Shown: piece after piece, positions 11,014 through 21,975 of the stretch | Position numbering within the stretch: the stretch's first letter is position 1 | How the letters are laid out: every line of letters starts with the position of its first letter | From: Sipunculus nudus | Lineage: Eukaryota; Annelida; Sipuncula; Golfingiida; Sipunculidae | Assembly: GCA_026874595.1 (NCBI GenBank) | Contig: CM049309.1 | Span: forward strand, 9,329,076 to 9,393,075 | DNA length: 64,000 nucleotides | Direction: 5' to 3' | Position numbers and translations under genes: made by a program | The notes under the pieces: model-generated | What the model was told of the DNA's origin: nothing | What the model saw: the letters and a program-made list of their open reading frames with translations, nothing else | The model's database searches: none

Positions 11014-13367
11014 TTCAAATTTCATCATAGACTTCAGTAGATACAGTAAGATATCTAAAGTGATGTTCCATAAAAACAAAACAGCATGAATTGGTCCAGT
11101 ACAAAATGAATTTCAGGCAAACACTGTTTGGATGTCTGTCAGGGGTTGCCGACTTGCAGGTTCTCTCGTCAAACTCGAACTCCAGGCAGACGTTAAGACG
11201 ATGTTTAATCAATATATATTAAAGCCATACAGGTTCGCACCATGCACATACATTAAAAATATATTGAAACAGCAGGCTACTGGAGACCGACTACCAGCTG
11301 CCCTCCCTCAATACTTATACTATCCAGAGGCCCAAGTGAGGACCTGAACGAAACAAGGGCTACAAGGCTGATGCTGGTATTGTTATCTGTCCACTCCAGA
11401 GTAAATGTGTGTTTCCTGTCTGCTCTTAAAATGCCTATTAAGTAAAGACTTTTATAATTTCAAAAATAAATATTACCTTCCCAGATAACTCAAGGAACAC
11501 TTAATCAGTGATACTATTTGTGACGTAATCACGAATTAGGGTTAAATAGTAATGAGAAATAAACTTAGATTATACTATGTGGATTTTAATTTATCAACTG
11601 AAAAATGATTAATAACTGGAAATTTAAATAAGGTAAGGTATCATGCCATATATGTACTTACAGAGAACAAAGAGGCCTACCTGATACTATATTATTCTAA
11701 GAAATATAAATTAGGACCTGCTTGCAAATAAAGAAATATACTTTTACAGAAAACACTCTATATATATCCATATGGGATATTGATCATTGCTGTCGGGAGC
11801 CATCAGTGTCAGCGCGCAGGCGCTGGGCTGGTGGCATAGCCTGGCCTCTTACGCAACAGGCCGGGGCGACAGGGACCAGAGCTAATTGATAACGGCTGGA
11901 TGTCAAGTGTACACCAAGACCTGGGTGTACGAGTGCGTACTCTGTAACATGTCTAACTGTTGTCCACAATTAATCACATTAGTTCTCTGGTGTGAACTAT
12001 GCATCTCTGATGCAAGATCTTTGGTATAGACTTTTGAAAACTTTGAAAGTATGTATTGTCAAACAGTACTGAGGAATTTTAAACCATAATGAGAAGTCCG
12101 CATCAGCTGAGTGGAGCTATCAGATGGTTGAAATATGGAAGACGAATACAGTCCATCATGGGCAAAACAAATCCCTTCAGGGACTCATTCATGCCCAGTG
12201 CAGTGGGTTTGTTCAATAAGCATAAGGAATGTATAAATATTTGCTTTCTAGTCGTTAATCATATGCTTTTTAAACAGTATTATTTTTATTATTACTATTA
12301 TTATTATCATTATTATTTTCCTTGTTGTGCCACATATCAGTTGCTTGACACCCAAATCCCTTATCTGGCAATAAATGTTATCTTATCTTTAAATGTTACT
12401 GGGTCATAGTTTTACATGGTGTGCTGGAGTCTGAATGCCATTTTATAGCTAGTATATTAAACTTGGAACTTCACCATTACCTGTACAGTCAATGAATTAC
12501 GATTGTCACTTGAATGTGGGACAACAGTGAATTATTGTCATCGGATGCCAGAACCAACAAAACACTTGGTCATTTTCACAGGTGCCAAACAGCTGAACTG
12601 TAAGTTACAAAAAAAAAAACAAAGTAATTTCTATTTCACCAAACACAATAGTTTATATGTCATACTATACTTTAATACAATGACTCACACCTGCAAGTTA
12701 AATGTCAAATTATCCTTTTATTGTCTGCAGTGAAAATTTATACAATAATAAGCCTGTGTCTGGAAAGACAATAAACCTTAACCCTTGGATCAACAAGCAT
12801 TGGAACTTCAAACTTCGGCAAAATATGCTTCCCTGAAACCAGCTTAAAAATGGAATCAATACGGGATATCGCTAATGCAGCTTCTCGTGTAGATGGAGGA
12901 GAAAAACGACTGGCTGGCGCAGCCGGAAGCTTGTTTGTGCAGGCAAGCGTGATTCAGCCGGACACTCATTAACACGGACGAAACTGACAGTCCCAACTTT
13001 GTTAGCTTATAAGCGCTATGGAATCACTTTAATGAATATTATCATTGAATAAATACGAGGTTACAATTGTTCCGTACCATAATGTATCATAATTCAAGGA
13101 AATTTGCAAAATATGACGTTTACCAATGACAAAAGACCCTGTGTACGTTTGCCTTATATCATCCGCTACGAGGCAGTTGATTCAAGATCAAATTCAACTG
13201 CAAACCGTGCCGAATGCAGAATTTCCTTATGTCTTTTCATGTTCTGTATAATGGTTTAACACGCAAAATAAATATGATGAATAATAAGTATCAGGATGAT
13301 CGGCAATTAAAAACACTATGTCCTGTGCCCACACTGCTGTGTTAAATGAATGGGCTGGTCAGGCTGG
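11014..13367. other. Single-copy DNA with two higher-GC patches
   Basis: Patches at about 11785-11960 and 12850-13010 have near-balanced base composition in an AT-rich setting and could be conserved regulatory elements. A (TTA)n-like run is at 12281-12318. Open frames (106 codons at 12089-12409 partly read through the TTA run) are unconvincing. Confidence 0.45.
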
Positions 13368-13381
13368 ACGCTAGGGGGCAC
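13368..13381 (+). promoter_or_regulatory. CTCF-like motif
   Basis: ACGCTAGGGGGCAC matches CCASYAGRKGGCRS at 12 of 14 positions. Sequence match only; CTCF is present in most bilaterians, but occupancy cannot be judged. Confidence 0.3.
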
Positions 13382-15706
13382 TAGTTCTTTGCCTGCAGTT
13401 TTTCAAGCATGCAGTCATTTACTGCCTCCACACACGAGAGTATCGGTATTAGCAATATCCCGTATTGATAGTCAACACACCAGATTTGCAATTTGTGGTA
13501 GTTATGGACAAGAACTGGTACTTAATTATTTCGTTCAGAACATAAGGTCACACTGACCTATTTCCAAAAGAGATGAAAATGAGGTCACACTGCATACTTC
13601 CAAAACAGTGATGAGAATATAGGCCACCTTGACCTAATTCCAAAATGGAGAATGACTGGCAGAGACCCCAAAATGGAGAGATTCAACACATTTGGTTGTG
13701 ATAGGAAATGTGCCCAAATAGTTATTACTCACCTAAATCAAGTAATTAAAATATTATTACAAATTTAAAAGAAGACTGATCAACTGTTTACTGGCTTTCA
13801 AAGTGATCAAACTAAAACCTGTCTGGCAACCATACTGGAACTTACTTGCCCTTATAGTTGTGAAGCATGAACAGCAAGACCGGTGTAAAGCACATGAGGA
13901 TGACTTGAAAAACAACCATCCTAAAACCTTTTGTTTGTCAGAAGACGGAACCCAAAACCTCATCCGCATAACCCCAGGAACAGTTGCTGAATGAACTGAA
14001 GCATGACAAGTGTTCAGTGAACAGCTTCAAGATCACAGGGTTCTAACCAGGATCCTTATAGACGGCTTTTCTTATATTTTTTTTTTTCTGTCAAGTTTAT
14101 GTGATTTCTTATTTTACAGGCTCAGTTCTACTAAAGACCTAAATGTTTTCAATAGTAACAGGTCTATATAACAATTTTTTATTCTATATTAACAGTTATA
14201 TCAGAATCACAATTGTGCAGTTGAAAAAAAATACAGGATTCAGAAAACCCCATATATTATCATCATATGATTTTCTCATAGTAGTTGCGGTGTTTGGTAT
14301 TTGAGCAGAACACCAGTAGATGTCATTTAATAATTCATTTTCTCCACCACAGATTTCACTGATATATAAAAGTCCATATGAAAATTAAATTGTTACTACA
14401 AAGTATCTCATTAAATACCTATTCACCTGTTACTTTCTACATCTTCAATTGCCACAGTTTTGTCTCCCATACTCTAAATTCTATTCCTGGTTCTCTCTTA
14501 TGTAACCAGTGGTTCTCTTATCTCCCTAACATCTCTCCAATACTGGGATATATAAAAAGTAAATATAATACATTCTCCTGTCTTACACATATAACATATC
14601 AACTTGTCAAATAAAGTTCATTAAAAACAAAGAAATATCCTATAATTGCTAAGGTGAATCCAAACACTTTGAAGACCATTTACATACAAGGACTAATATA
14701 TATAATTTAACACTTTAATTGACCTATTAAGCTCTTTAGAGGAAAGATTACGGTTGACATTGAACAGACATGCAAAGTTAAAGAAACATGAAACAGCAAA
14801 TAAGCACTCAGCTAAACTTTTTGTTTGTTAATCTATCAAAATCAGGCATAATTATTATTCTTGCCACAGTTCCTGATTGTCACTTAGTTGAAGTATTATT
14901 ATAATCCATCTTCAATTATTCGGTTTATCACACTGACCCTACAGTGTATCATGTGAGGTAGCCTGCTTAACAACCTTGATTCCAGGACATAGTCTACTCA
15001 GAGTCTGGTCTTCTTAAAATCTGACTATCTGCTGAGTATTTAACTGTCAAATAAGTTTTCTCTGTTCACCTTTCCATTAATACTGCTATTCTTCATAGTT
15101 AATTTCTTACCTGTAACAATTTTACTTTCTGCACTCTTTTTGTTTAAACTAACAATTCAAACTTTTGAGATACCAGGCTCCAATTGTGTTAAATAAAAGT
15201 TTGAGGTAGATTCCTGCCAATCACTATTTCAAAAATTAGAAAATATGTAAAATTGTGTAAATGTTTTAAATATTATAATAACACTTCAAGGAAATGCTCA
15301 TTTAAACTCTAATGATTGGAACAAAGGTCTTCCACTGAAAAAAAGTATGTTAACAGAGAGAAGTGCATGATGGGAGTTAGCTGGCTATTGGCCGATTTCA
15401 ACATTGTGTGCTGGCAGGCCCTGCAGTGAGGGAGCTGACCATGATACAGGGTATGATTGTAATTAACCGCCACCAGCCTTCACTAATGTTGTCCATGTTT
15501 GTATATATAACAGCCCTAAGGCCAGTCTGGCCAGCTGCCCACAGCACTTGGACCAAACCTCTCCAGCACCTAGCCCCCTGTCTATATTTGGAGCAACATG
15601 CAGGCCAGCAGGCTGGGCAATGATGACTTAATACCATAATGGCTTATTTCATGGTGGTGACTTGCTCAGTGTGTTAACCATTCACCTCTATCATAAAAAC
15701 ATGCCA
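13382..15706. other. AT-rich sequence, nothing assignable
   Basis: Imperfect short repeats around 13545-13660 (AAGGTCACACTGACCTA-type). A balanced-composition patch at about 15400-15640 has open frames on both strands (71 codons +, 79 codons -), a sign of composition rather than coding. No gene recognised. Confidence 0.5.
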
Positions 15707-15902
15707 AACGGACCCAATGGCATATGATCCAGAATAATACTGCACGCAACTGAACATCACTCTTCCTTTATATGTGATGATCAATTAACTGAAAAATTAA
15801 AATGAACGGACCCAATGGCATATAATCCAGAATAATACTGCACGCAACTGAACATCACTCTTCCTTTATATGTGATGATCAATTAATCTAAAAATTAAAA
15901 TG
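15707..15902 (+). repeat. Tandem duplication, 98-bp unit x2
   Basis: Units 15707-15804 and 15805-15902 start AACGGACCCAATGGCATAT and end AAAATTAAAATG, with only a few substitutions. Very recent duplication, non-coding. Confidence 0.95.
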
Positions 15903-16037
15903 TATTCCAATCTGAAATTAAATGTGATTTTATATGTTCATTTCATATGATTTAGAGGCTTAACTGCATGCTGTGGCTAATACTTTTTCAGCACATTTCC
16001 CACACTCTTCTTAAAATATACATATAGCTAAAATAAG

Positions 16038-16551
16038 GTAATCATCAGTGATATGTATGTAGTTCAGTCCACAACATCCCAGTCTGAGTGCAAGTCCTCG
16101 AGGTTCCAGTCCAAGTCCACCTTTTTTGAGTCTGAGTTATTTAAAATCTGAGTCCAAGTCTGAGTACAAGTCCAATACAAATATCCTAAAAAGCAATTAA
16201 AAATAGAAATTTCAGATTATCACGTACATTTTAAGGTATTTCACACATGCTTTCACTGTAGTGGTTAATAACATGTATAGCTCCCCATGCTGAGCAAAGC
16301 TTGGTTTATATATTGTGTCACTATTTTGTAATGTTCTGTTAGTAGTTTGCAGATGTACATAGGTCTTAAAGTTATAATATGTGACAGAGTTTTATTCTGT
16401 TGTACTTGAAATTGACTCAGCCTGATTTTTTTAGTCCTAACCTCCGAGTCCTAGCCCAATTAAGTTCAGGACCCTAGAGTCCATGTCTGGGTTCCAGTCC
16501 GAAAAAAATGGATTGGAGTCCGGACTTGAGTCATACATCACTGAAAATCAT
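16038..16551 (+). mobile_element. hAT-like MITE with GAGTCC-rich interior
   Basis: The element (16046-16543) begins CAGTGATATGTATG and ends CATACATCACTG, so its ends are inverted repeats of about 12-25 bp starting CAGTG, as in hAT transposons. The flanks GTAATCAT (16038-16045) and AAAATCAT (16544-16551) agree at six of eight bases, fitting the hAT 8-bp target duplication. The interior is degenerate GAGTCC/AAGTCC repeat (16080-16170 and 16430-16530). No transposase frame. Confidence 0.7.
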
Positions 16552-16789
16552 ACACTAGAGCAGCAAAGCACGGAACGAACATTCAAAAATACTGTAAATA
16601 TAGAACATATCTATTTACATAAAATTCATATTACATACACACTTCAGACTAAACCGATATAAATAATATAACAAGAGACCCAGGGGTCTAATGTTCACTC
16701 TGTGAATTACTGTGCAATTTGGCAAGTGATTAAAATAAAATGAATGTGAAAATACCATTCATTTCTTTCCAAGTGGACACTGTCCTATT

Positions 16790-17120
16790 GCACAAGGTAG
16801 GTGGTGCCACCCATCTGGTTTATGAGAAAACTTTCCAAGATGACTGCACATGCCAAATTTCAGACCAATACTCCTGAGATATGAGCAATTTTCACCGAAA
16901 GCAAATGTATGAATGGACACCACAGGAAAATTATTGCAGATGGCGCCACCAGTCTTGTTTACGAGATGGGGGTGACGAAGATCTATGGACATGCACAATT
17001 TCAACCCAATACACTGAACAAACACTAAGACAATCAAATGGCAAATGCAAAGTTGGACACTCCGCAAAAAGTATTGTAGGTGGCGCCACCTGTCTGGTTA
17101 ACGAAAAATTTTCCTAGATG
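16790..17120 (-). repeat. Inverted copy of the 6.4-8.0 kb Helitron core
   Basis: Read on the minus strand this stretch follows the type-2 unit of 7165-7900: a CATAGATCTT block, a CCCCATCTCGTAAACAAGAC block, TGGTGGCGCCATCTGCAAT, TTGCTCATATCTCAGGAGT, then TTTCTCATAAACCAGA before GGTGGCACCACCTACC. It holds GGTGGCGCCACC motifs at 16941 (partial), 17078-17091 and a variant near 16800. Confidence 0.8.
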
Positions 17121-17662
17121 GATAGACATGACAAATTTCAGATCAATACATTGAACCACTCCTGAGATTGAGGGTTGTTATATAAAAGAAACCCAGGTTT
17201 GTACTGCACAGAAAGGTTCTCCATCATTGTTACCTACAACTTCATAGGTGAGGGAACAAGTATGCCAGGTTTTGGAAAGATCAGTCCAAGGGTCCTAGAG
17301 GAGACTCTGTTTTTGTGGATTATAACAAATAAATACTTAATGACATATTTTGGATAAAAGCAGAAAACACCATTACAGCCTGCTGAAAGTAGCTAAACAG
17401 GTGGCACCACCTGGAGGTCAAAATCATTAAGCAGTCACATGATCAATATTCCTGTGTAATTTGAAACTGAAGGCTGCAGCAGTTCCTAAGATATTTGGTA
17501 ACAGACAATACATCATGTATAGAAACACATCAACATCCGTAGATTTGCCATCTTGAAAATCACTTGACTGAATTTATACTCTTCCTCTTATTACTTTATG
17601 ACTTATCTTGAAAGAAGTGGAAAGTAACATTTTGTCCCACAGAAAGTAGGTCAACATAGCTG

Positions 17663-17676
17663 GCGCCACCTGGAGG
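17663..17676 (-). promoter_or_regulatory. CTCF-like motif in core unit
   Basis: On the minus strand CCTCCAGGTGGCGC, 13 of 14 matches to CCASYAGRKGGCRS. It overlaps the GGCGCC palindrome of the unit. Confidence 0.35.
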
Positions 17677-18001
17677 TCAAAATCATCTGGCAGTCACATG
17701 ATCAATATTCCTGTGAAATTTGAAACTGAAGGCTGCAGCAGTTCCTAAAATATTTGGTAACAGACAATACATCCTTTATGGAAACACACCAAGTTGCTAA
17801 ATTTTGCAACCCACACAATTTGAAGTACTGTAGAGATGCCATCTTGAAAATGATTTGACTGAATTTACACACAAATTATTCCCCTTCCTCTTAGGAACTT
17901 CTGACTATGATATGAAGGCCAAATTATTAATATTTTGTGACTTATCTTGAAAGAAGTGGAAAAGATCATTTCTTCCGGCAGAAAGTAGGTCAACACAGGT
18001 G

Positions 18002-18015
18002 GCGCCACCTAGAGG
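18002..18015 (-). promoter_or_regulatory. CTCF-like motif in core unit
   Basis: On the minus strand CCTCTAGGTGGCGC, 13 of 14 matches to the CTCF consensus, in the same place as in the neighbouring units. Confidence 0.35.
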
Positions 18016-18340
18016 TCAAAATCATTTAGCAGTCACATGATCAATATTCCTGTGAAATTTGAAACTGAAGGCTGCAGCAGTTCCTAAGATATTTGGTAAC
18101 AGACAATACATCATATATAGAAACACATCAAGCTGTCATACTTTGCGATCAACAGAATCTTAAGTTACGTAGAGACGCCATCTTGAAAATGACTTGACTG
18201 AATTTATACTCAAATTATTCCCCTTCCTCTAAGGAACTGTTGGCTATGATATGAAGGCCAAAATATCAATACTTTGTAACTTATCTTGGAAGAAGTGGAA
18301 AAGACCATTTTTTCCCGCAGAAAGTAGGTCAACAAAGGTG

Positions 18341-18354
18341 GCGCCACCTGGAGG
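18341..18354 (-). promoter_or_regulatory. CTCF-like motif in core unit
   Basis: On the minus strand CCTCCAGGTGGCGC, identical to the motif one unit upstream. Confidence 0.35.
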
Positions 18355-18782
18355 TCAAAATCATTTAGCAGTCACATGATTAATATTCCTGTGAAATTTG
18401 AAACTGAAGGCTGCAGCTGTTCCTAAGATATTTGGTAACAGACAATACATCATGTATACATAGAAACACATCAAGCTGTCATATTTTACGATCGACAGAA
18501 TTTGAAGTTCCGTAGAGAAGCCATCTTGAATATGACTTGACTGAATTTATACTCAAATTATTCCCCTTCCTCTAAGGAACTGTTGACTATGATATGAAAG
18601 CCAAAATATTAATACTTTATGACTTATCTTGAAAGAAGTTGAAAAGACCATTTAATCCCGCAGAAAGTAGGTCAACATAGGTGGCGCCACCAAAAGCTTA
18701 TTTTTGCATGTCCATCCCATGATTAGTAATTCTGCAAAGTTTTATGAAGATAGCTGATGTGGCTGTTGAGATATTTGGTAAC

Positions 18783-18836
18783 AGACGGTGGACGGTGGAC
18801 GGTGGACAGTTGACAGTGGACAGTGGACGGCAGACG
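18783..18836 (+). repeat. GGTGGAC-type microsatellite of element E1
   Basis: Run of GACGGTG/GACAGTG heptamer-like repeats between the last core and the terminal hairpin. It takes the place of the ACGG microsatellite in the sister elements. Confidence 0.9.
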
Positions 18837-18871
18837 CTGCGCCATGGCATATGTTCACAGATTGAACTAAA

Positions 18872-21364
18872 AATTCTGAATAGTTCAATGATCATTTTGG
18901 ATAAACTGTGGCTTAACTGAAAATATATGATTATGATTCATTCAATAAAATATTTGTAAAATTTTTTCTCTGTGACACTCCTGAAGAACAATTTCAAAAC
19001 ATGCATTTTTTTTAGCACAACTGATTTTTATTTTATCATGATCATCCACACAAAATTTGGTTAGGTGTCTGTAAGACTTTGCCTCATCATATGAGTTTCA
19101 AAACATGGAAATGTCCATAGATAAGTATAAATGACCACGAACAAAGAAAAATGAGGACACATTGTCCCTAAACAAAATATCCATAAGTAGGAGACAAAAT
19201 AGTCAGAGATGAAAAAAAGTTTCATATATTCTACTTAAAGCATGATCTATCATAATCTGTAATATATTATTAATGCACATGTTCTACATAGCTAAATGTT
19301 TGATTACACTCACTATGATAAAACTACAAAAGATGGGCATTTCTCAAATATAACAGCTAAAATACATTTGTATTTCTATTTGGAGTAAGAATTACATTGC
19401 TCATTTTCATTATTAGAAATTCAAAAAATAAAAAGGAAAAAAAAAATATTTTCAAAATTTCAATAATAAAATTTGATTATAATCATTCATAAGTGCTGCA
19501 GATCTACATAATAACTGAATAAATTATCATAAATTATCATAAATAATTATTATCAGGTTGCTTAAAGTGTTCCAATCCCATTCTGACAGGGAAATTCCCA
19601 TAAGTGGAGAAGTTGAGGTGCTTTTTTAACTCACTTTGCACAAATTGTGCAAATATGGCAGACCAAGAGATATTCCAACATATGAAACATTATACTCTAT
19701 AAATAAGAAAAACAATCTAATGTTATTCTTATTATTAAAAATGAAGGCAATATAATTATAAATACAAAATAAAGTTATTTCTGTTCTTTAATAATTGTTT
19801 GTGGTGGTCAACACATTAATTTTTATAAACCTTCTTTTATGGCCCAGCTTCTTAAGTTTGTGATTGGAACACTTCCAAGTGGGAACTCGGAATTTACCAT
19901 CTTTCTACATCAATGTGTACAATTTGTGCAACCTGACTGGATTATTTGGTATATTGAAAATAAAAAGACCATGGATTCTCTAGAGGCAAAGTGAAATACT
20001 GATGCTTATAACAAACTGCTTTACAAATCAGTTATTCTTGTTCCAAACAGGAGTCTTTCATGAATTCTAACACTGAGAATTTTTTATAAGGTTTCTTTAA
20101 TTGTGCCATTTTGACCACAACATCTCCTCTCTGTGTACATGTATAAACCTGTAATATATTTTGTTCATATTATATTGGCATGTCCAGACATTTGAAAGTT
20201 CTTATGTGGATGTTATTTCTCAAATTATGCCAATTTTTCAAATTAAATCATGTACAAATTTTCCCTGTCCATTCTGTCTATGAAACAATTATTCTTCAAC
20301 CAATAAAGGTTAATACTATCCTCATGTGAGAAAATTCATGATCAAATTACATGAATTAATATACAATGTAAAAATCGCAAAATTTATGTGAGGCATGGAG
20401 TGATCTGGGCCTTTTCTGGCAGTCAGAATGAAGGGCTGGTACAGGACAGTACAGAACTCTTTAGGGCTGGTTGTGGTGACTTCTAAACAGCTGCAGCAGT
20501 CAGGGTTCACTGTAGTGTAAGTAGGTCAGTGATGGGCAGGGTAATCTGCATCAGTGCTGTGGATGCTGAGCTGCTGAAGCTGACCTAGATGCAGCTGACA
20601 ACTAAAAACTCACAGCATACCATAAAAGGCTGCATGCTGACTGCTGTATCTGATCTCCAAGCTTCAATGACTGCCAGCGCTGTAACAGCACATGTACATG
20701 TGCATCTGTCACTGGGGATCACCATATCATCCAACAAAGGAGATAAAACTACAGCTGAAGGCAGTGATGGAATTCCAACACACATGCTGCGCACATGCAC
20801 CAGGCTTTCTGTCAGTCACTAATTAAGCAGGACTTTGTCTGTGAATCCCTTAATATACAGCCTGGCCAAGTTAATCTACAGCCTGGCCACACACTGGGCT
20901 GCTGCATACTTTCTGGTTACTTAACTGTGAAGTCATTAATGAAGACCAGATGTACTGCCCCTGATTAAAGCTTGCCTGTCTATATTAAAATAGACATATG
21001 ATAATAAACTCAAGTCCCTATCTATACTGTCTGTAAATACTGCTAAACTTCACATGGTGCTCACCCTTTCTTGTCAATGAGTACAGAAATTCAAATACTA
21101 AATTTATGTTATCAACTATGCATAAATCCTGAATGTTAATTTCAATCATAATTAATAAAGAAAGTTTAAGTATTAAATCTGACTAGAGTTAAAAGTATGA
21201 AGTCCTGATTAGAAAAACATAAAAGGAAATACAGCAATTAAGAAACTGTGTACCAGTCTCAGACAATAAACTTCAGTTAAAAATTGTTAAAAAATTCCAA
21301 ACTGTAATCCACATACAGTTAAAAATAATAAAACATACCAATCTAAAATGGAGTTAATGAAGAT
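18872..21364. other. AT-rich sequence with one higher-GC patch
   Basis: Very AT-rich from 18900 to 20350. A balanced patch at about 20400-20900 has open frames on both strands over 20585-20822 that mirror each other and resemble no family. No gene recognised. Confidence 0.5.
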
Positions 21365-21975
21365 CTTAGAAAAAAAAGTCCTAGGAAATAAAGTCACAAT
21401 TTTGGGGAAGGAAATAAAGTCAGAAAAAAAGTAACAACTTTTGGTAGGAAATACAGTCATAAAAATAATAACTTTTGATAGGAAATAAAGTCAGAGAAAA
21501 GAAGTAACAACTTTTGGTAGGCAATAAAGTCACAGAAAAAAAGTAACAACTTTTGGTAGGAAATAAGTCAGAAAAAAGTAACAACTTTTGGTAGGGAAAA
21601 AAGTCATAGAAAAAAGTAATAACTTTTGAAAGGAAATAAAGTCACAGAAAAAAAGTAACAACTTTTGGTAGGAAATAAAGTCACAGAAAAAAAGTAACAT
21701 CTTTTGGTAGGAAATAAAGTCACAGAAAAAAAGTAACAACTTTAGTAGGAAATAAAGTCATACTAGTAGAAAAAAGTAACAACTTTTAGTTGGAAACAAA
21801 GTCACAACAAAAGTAACAACTTTTGGTAGGTAATTAAAGTCACAGAAATAGTCACAATTTTGGGTGGAAAATAAGGTCACAGAAAAAAAGTAACAAATTA
21901 TGGTAGGAAATAGAGTCACAGAAAAAAGTAACACATTTTGGTAGGAAATAGTCACAGATTTGTCAAGTCACAGGA
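21365..21975 (+). repeat. 40-bp minisatellite, about 14 units
   Basis: Degenerate unit GGAAATAAAGTCACAGAAAA then AAAGTAACAACTTTTGGTA, period about 38-41 bp. Where the period is exactly 39 the minus strand reads as a 13-residue repeat (LLLFFCDFISYQK); the frame breaks repeatedly, so this is not a protein gene. Confidence 0.93.

Larger units (their letters stand above)
17380..18782 (+). repeat. Tandem 340-bp core repeats, about four units
   Basis: Palindrome-bearing motif positions 17399, 17658, 17997, 18336 and 18679 give spacings of about 259 (one shortened unit), 339, 339 and 343. Each unit has AGGTCAAAATCAT, CAGTCACATGAT, a GAAACTGAAGGCTGCAGC block, GATATTTGGTAACAGACAAT and GCCATCTTGAA in that order. 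The last unit is diverged and runs into the microsatellite. Confidence 0.93.
16671..18871 (+). mobile_element. Pearl-like non-autonomous element E1
   Basis: 5' end ACAAGAGACCCAGGGGTCT corresponds to the ends at 31591 and 47913. It then carries an inverted copy of the Helitron core (16790-17120), four tandem 340-bp cores (17380-18782) and a GGTGGAC-type microsatellite (18783-18836). The 3' end has a hairpin GTTCA-CAGAT-TGAAC (18853-18867) followed by TAAAA, resembling TGAGCTAAA in the other copies. This order (5' end, cores, ACGG-like microsatellite, hairpin end) is that described for the bivalve pearl family, considered Helitron/Helentron-related. No coding capacity. Family assignment is from layout, not from a database. 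Confidence 0.7.
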
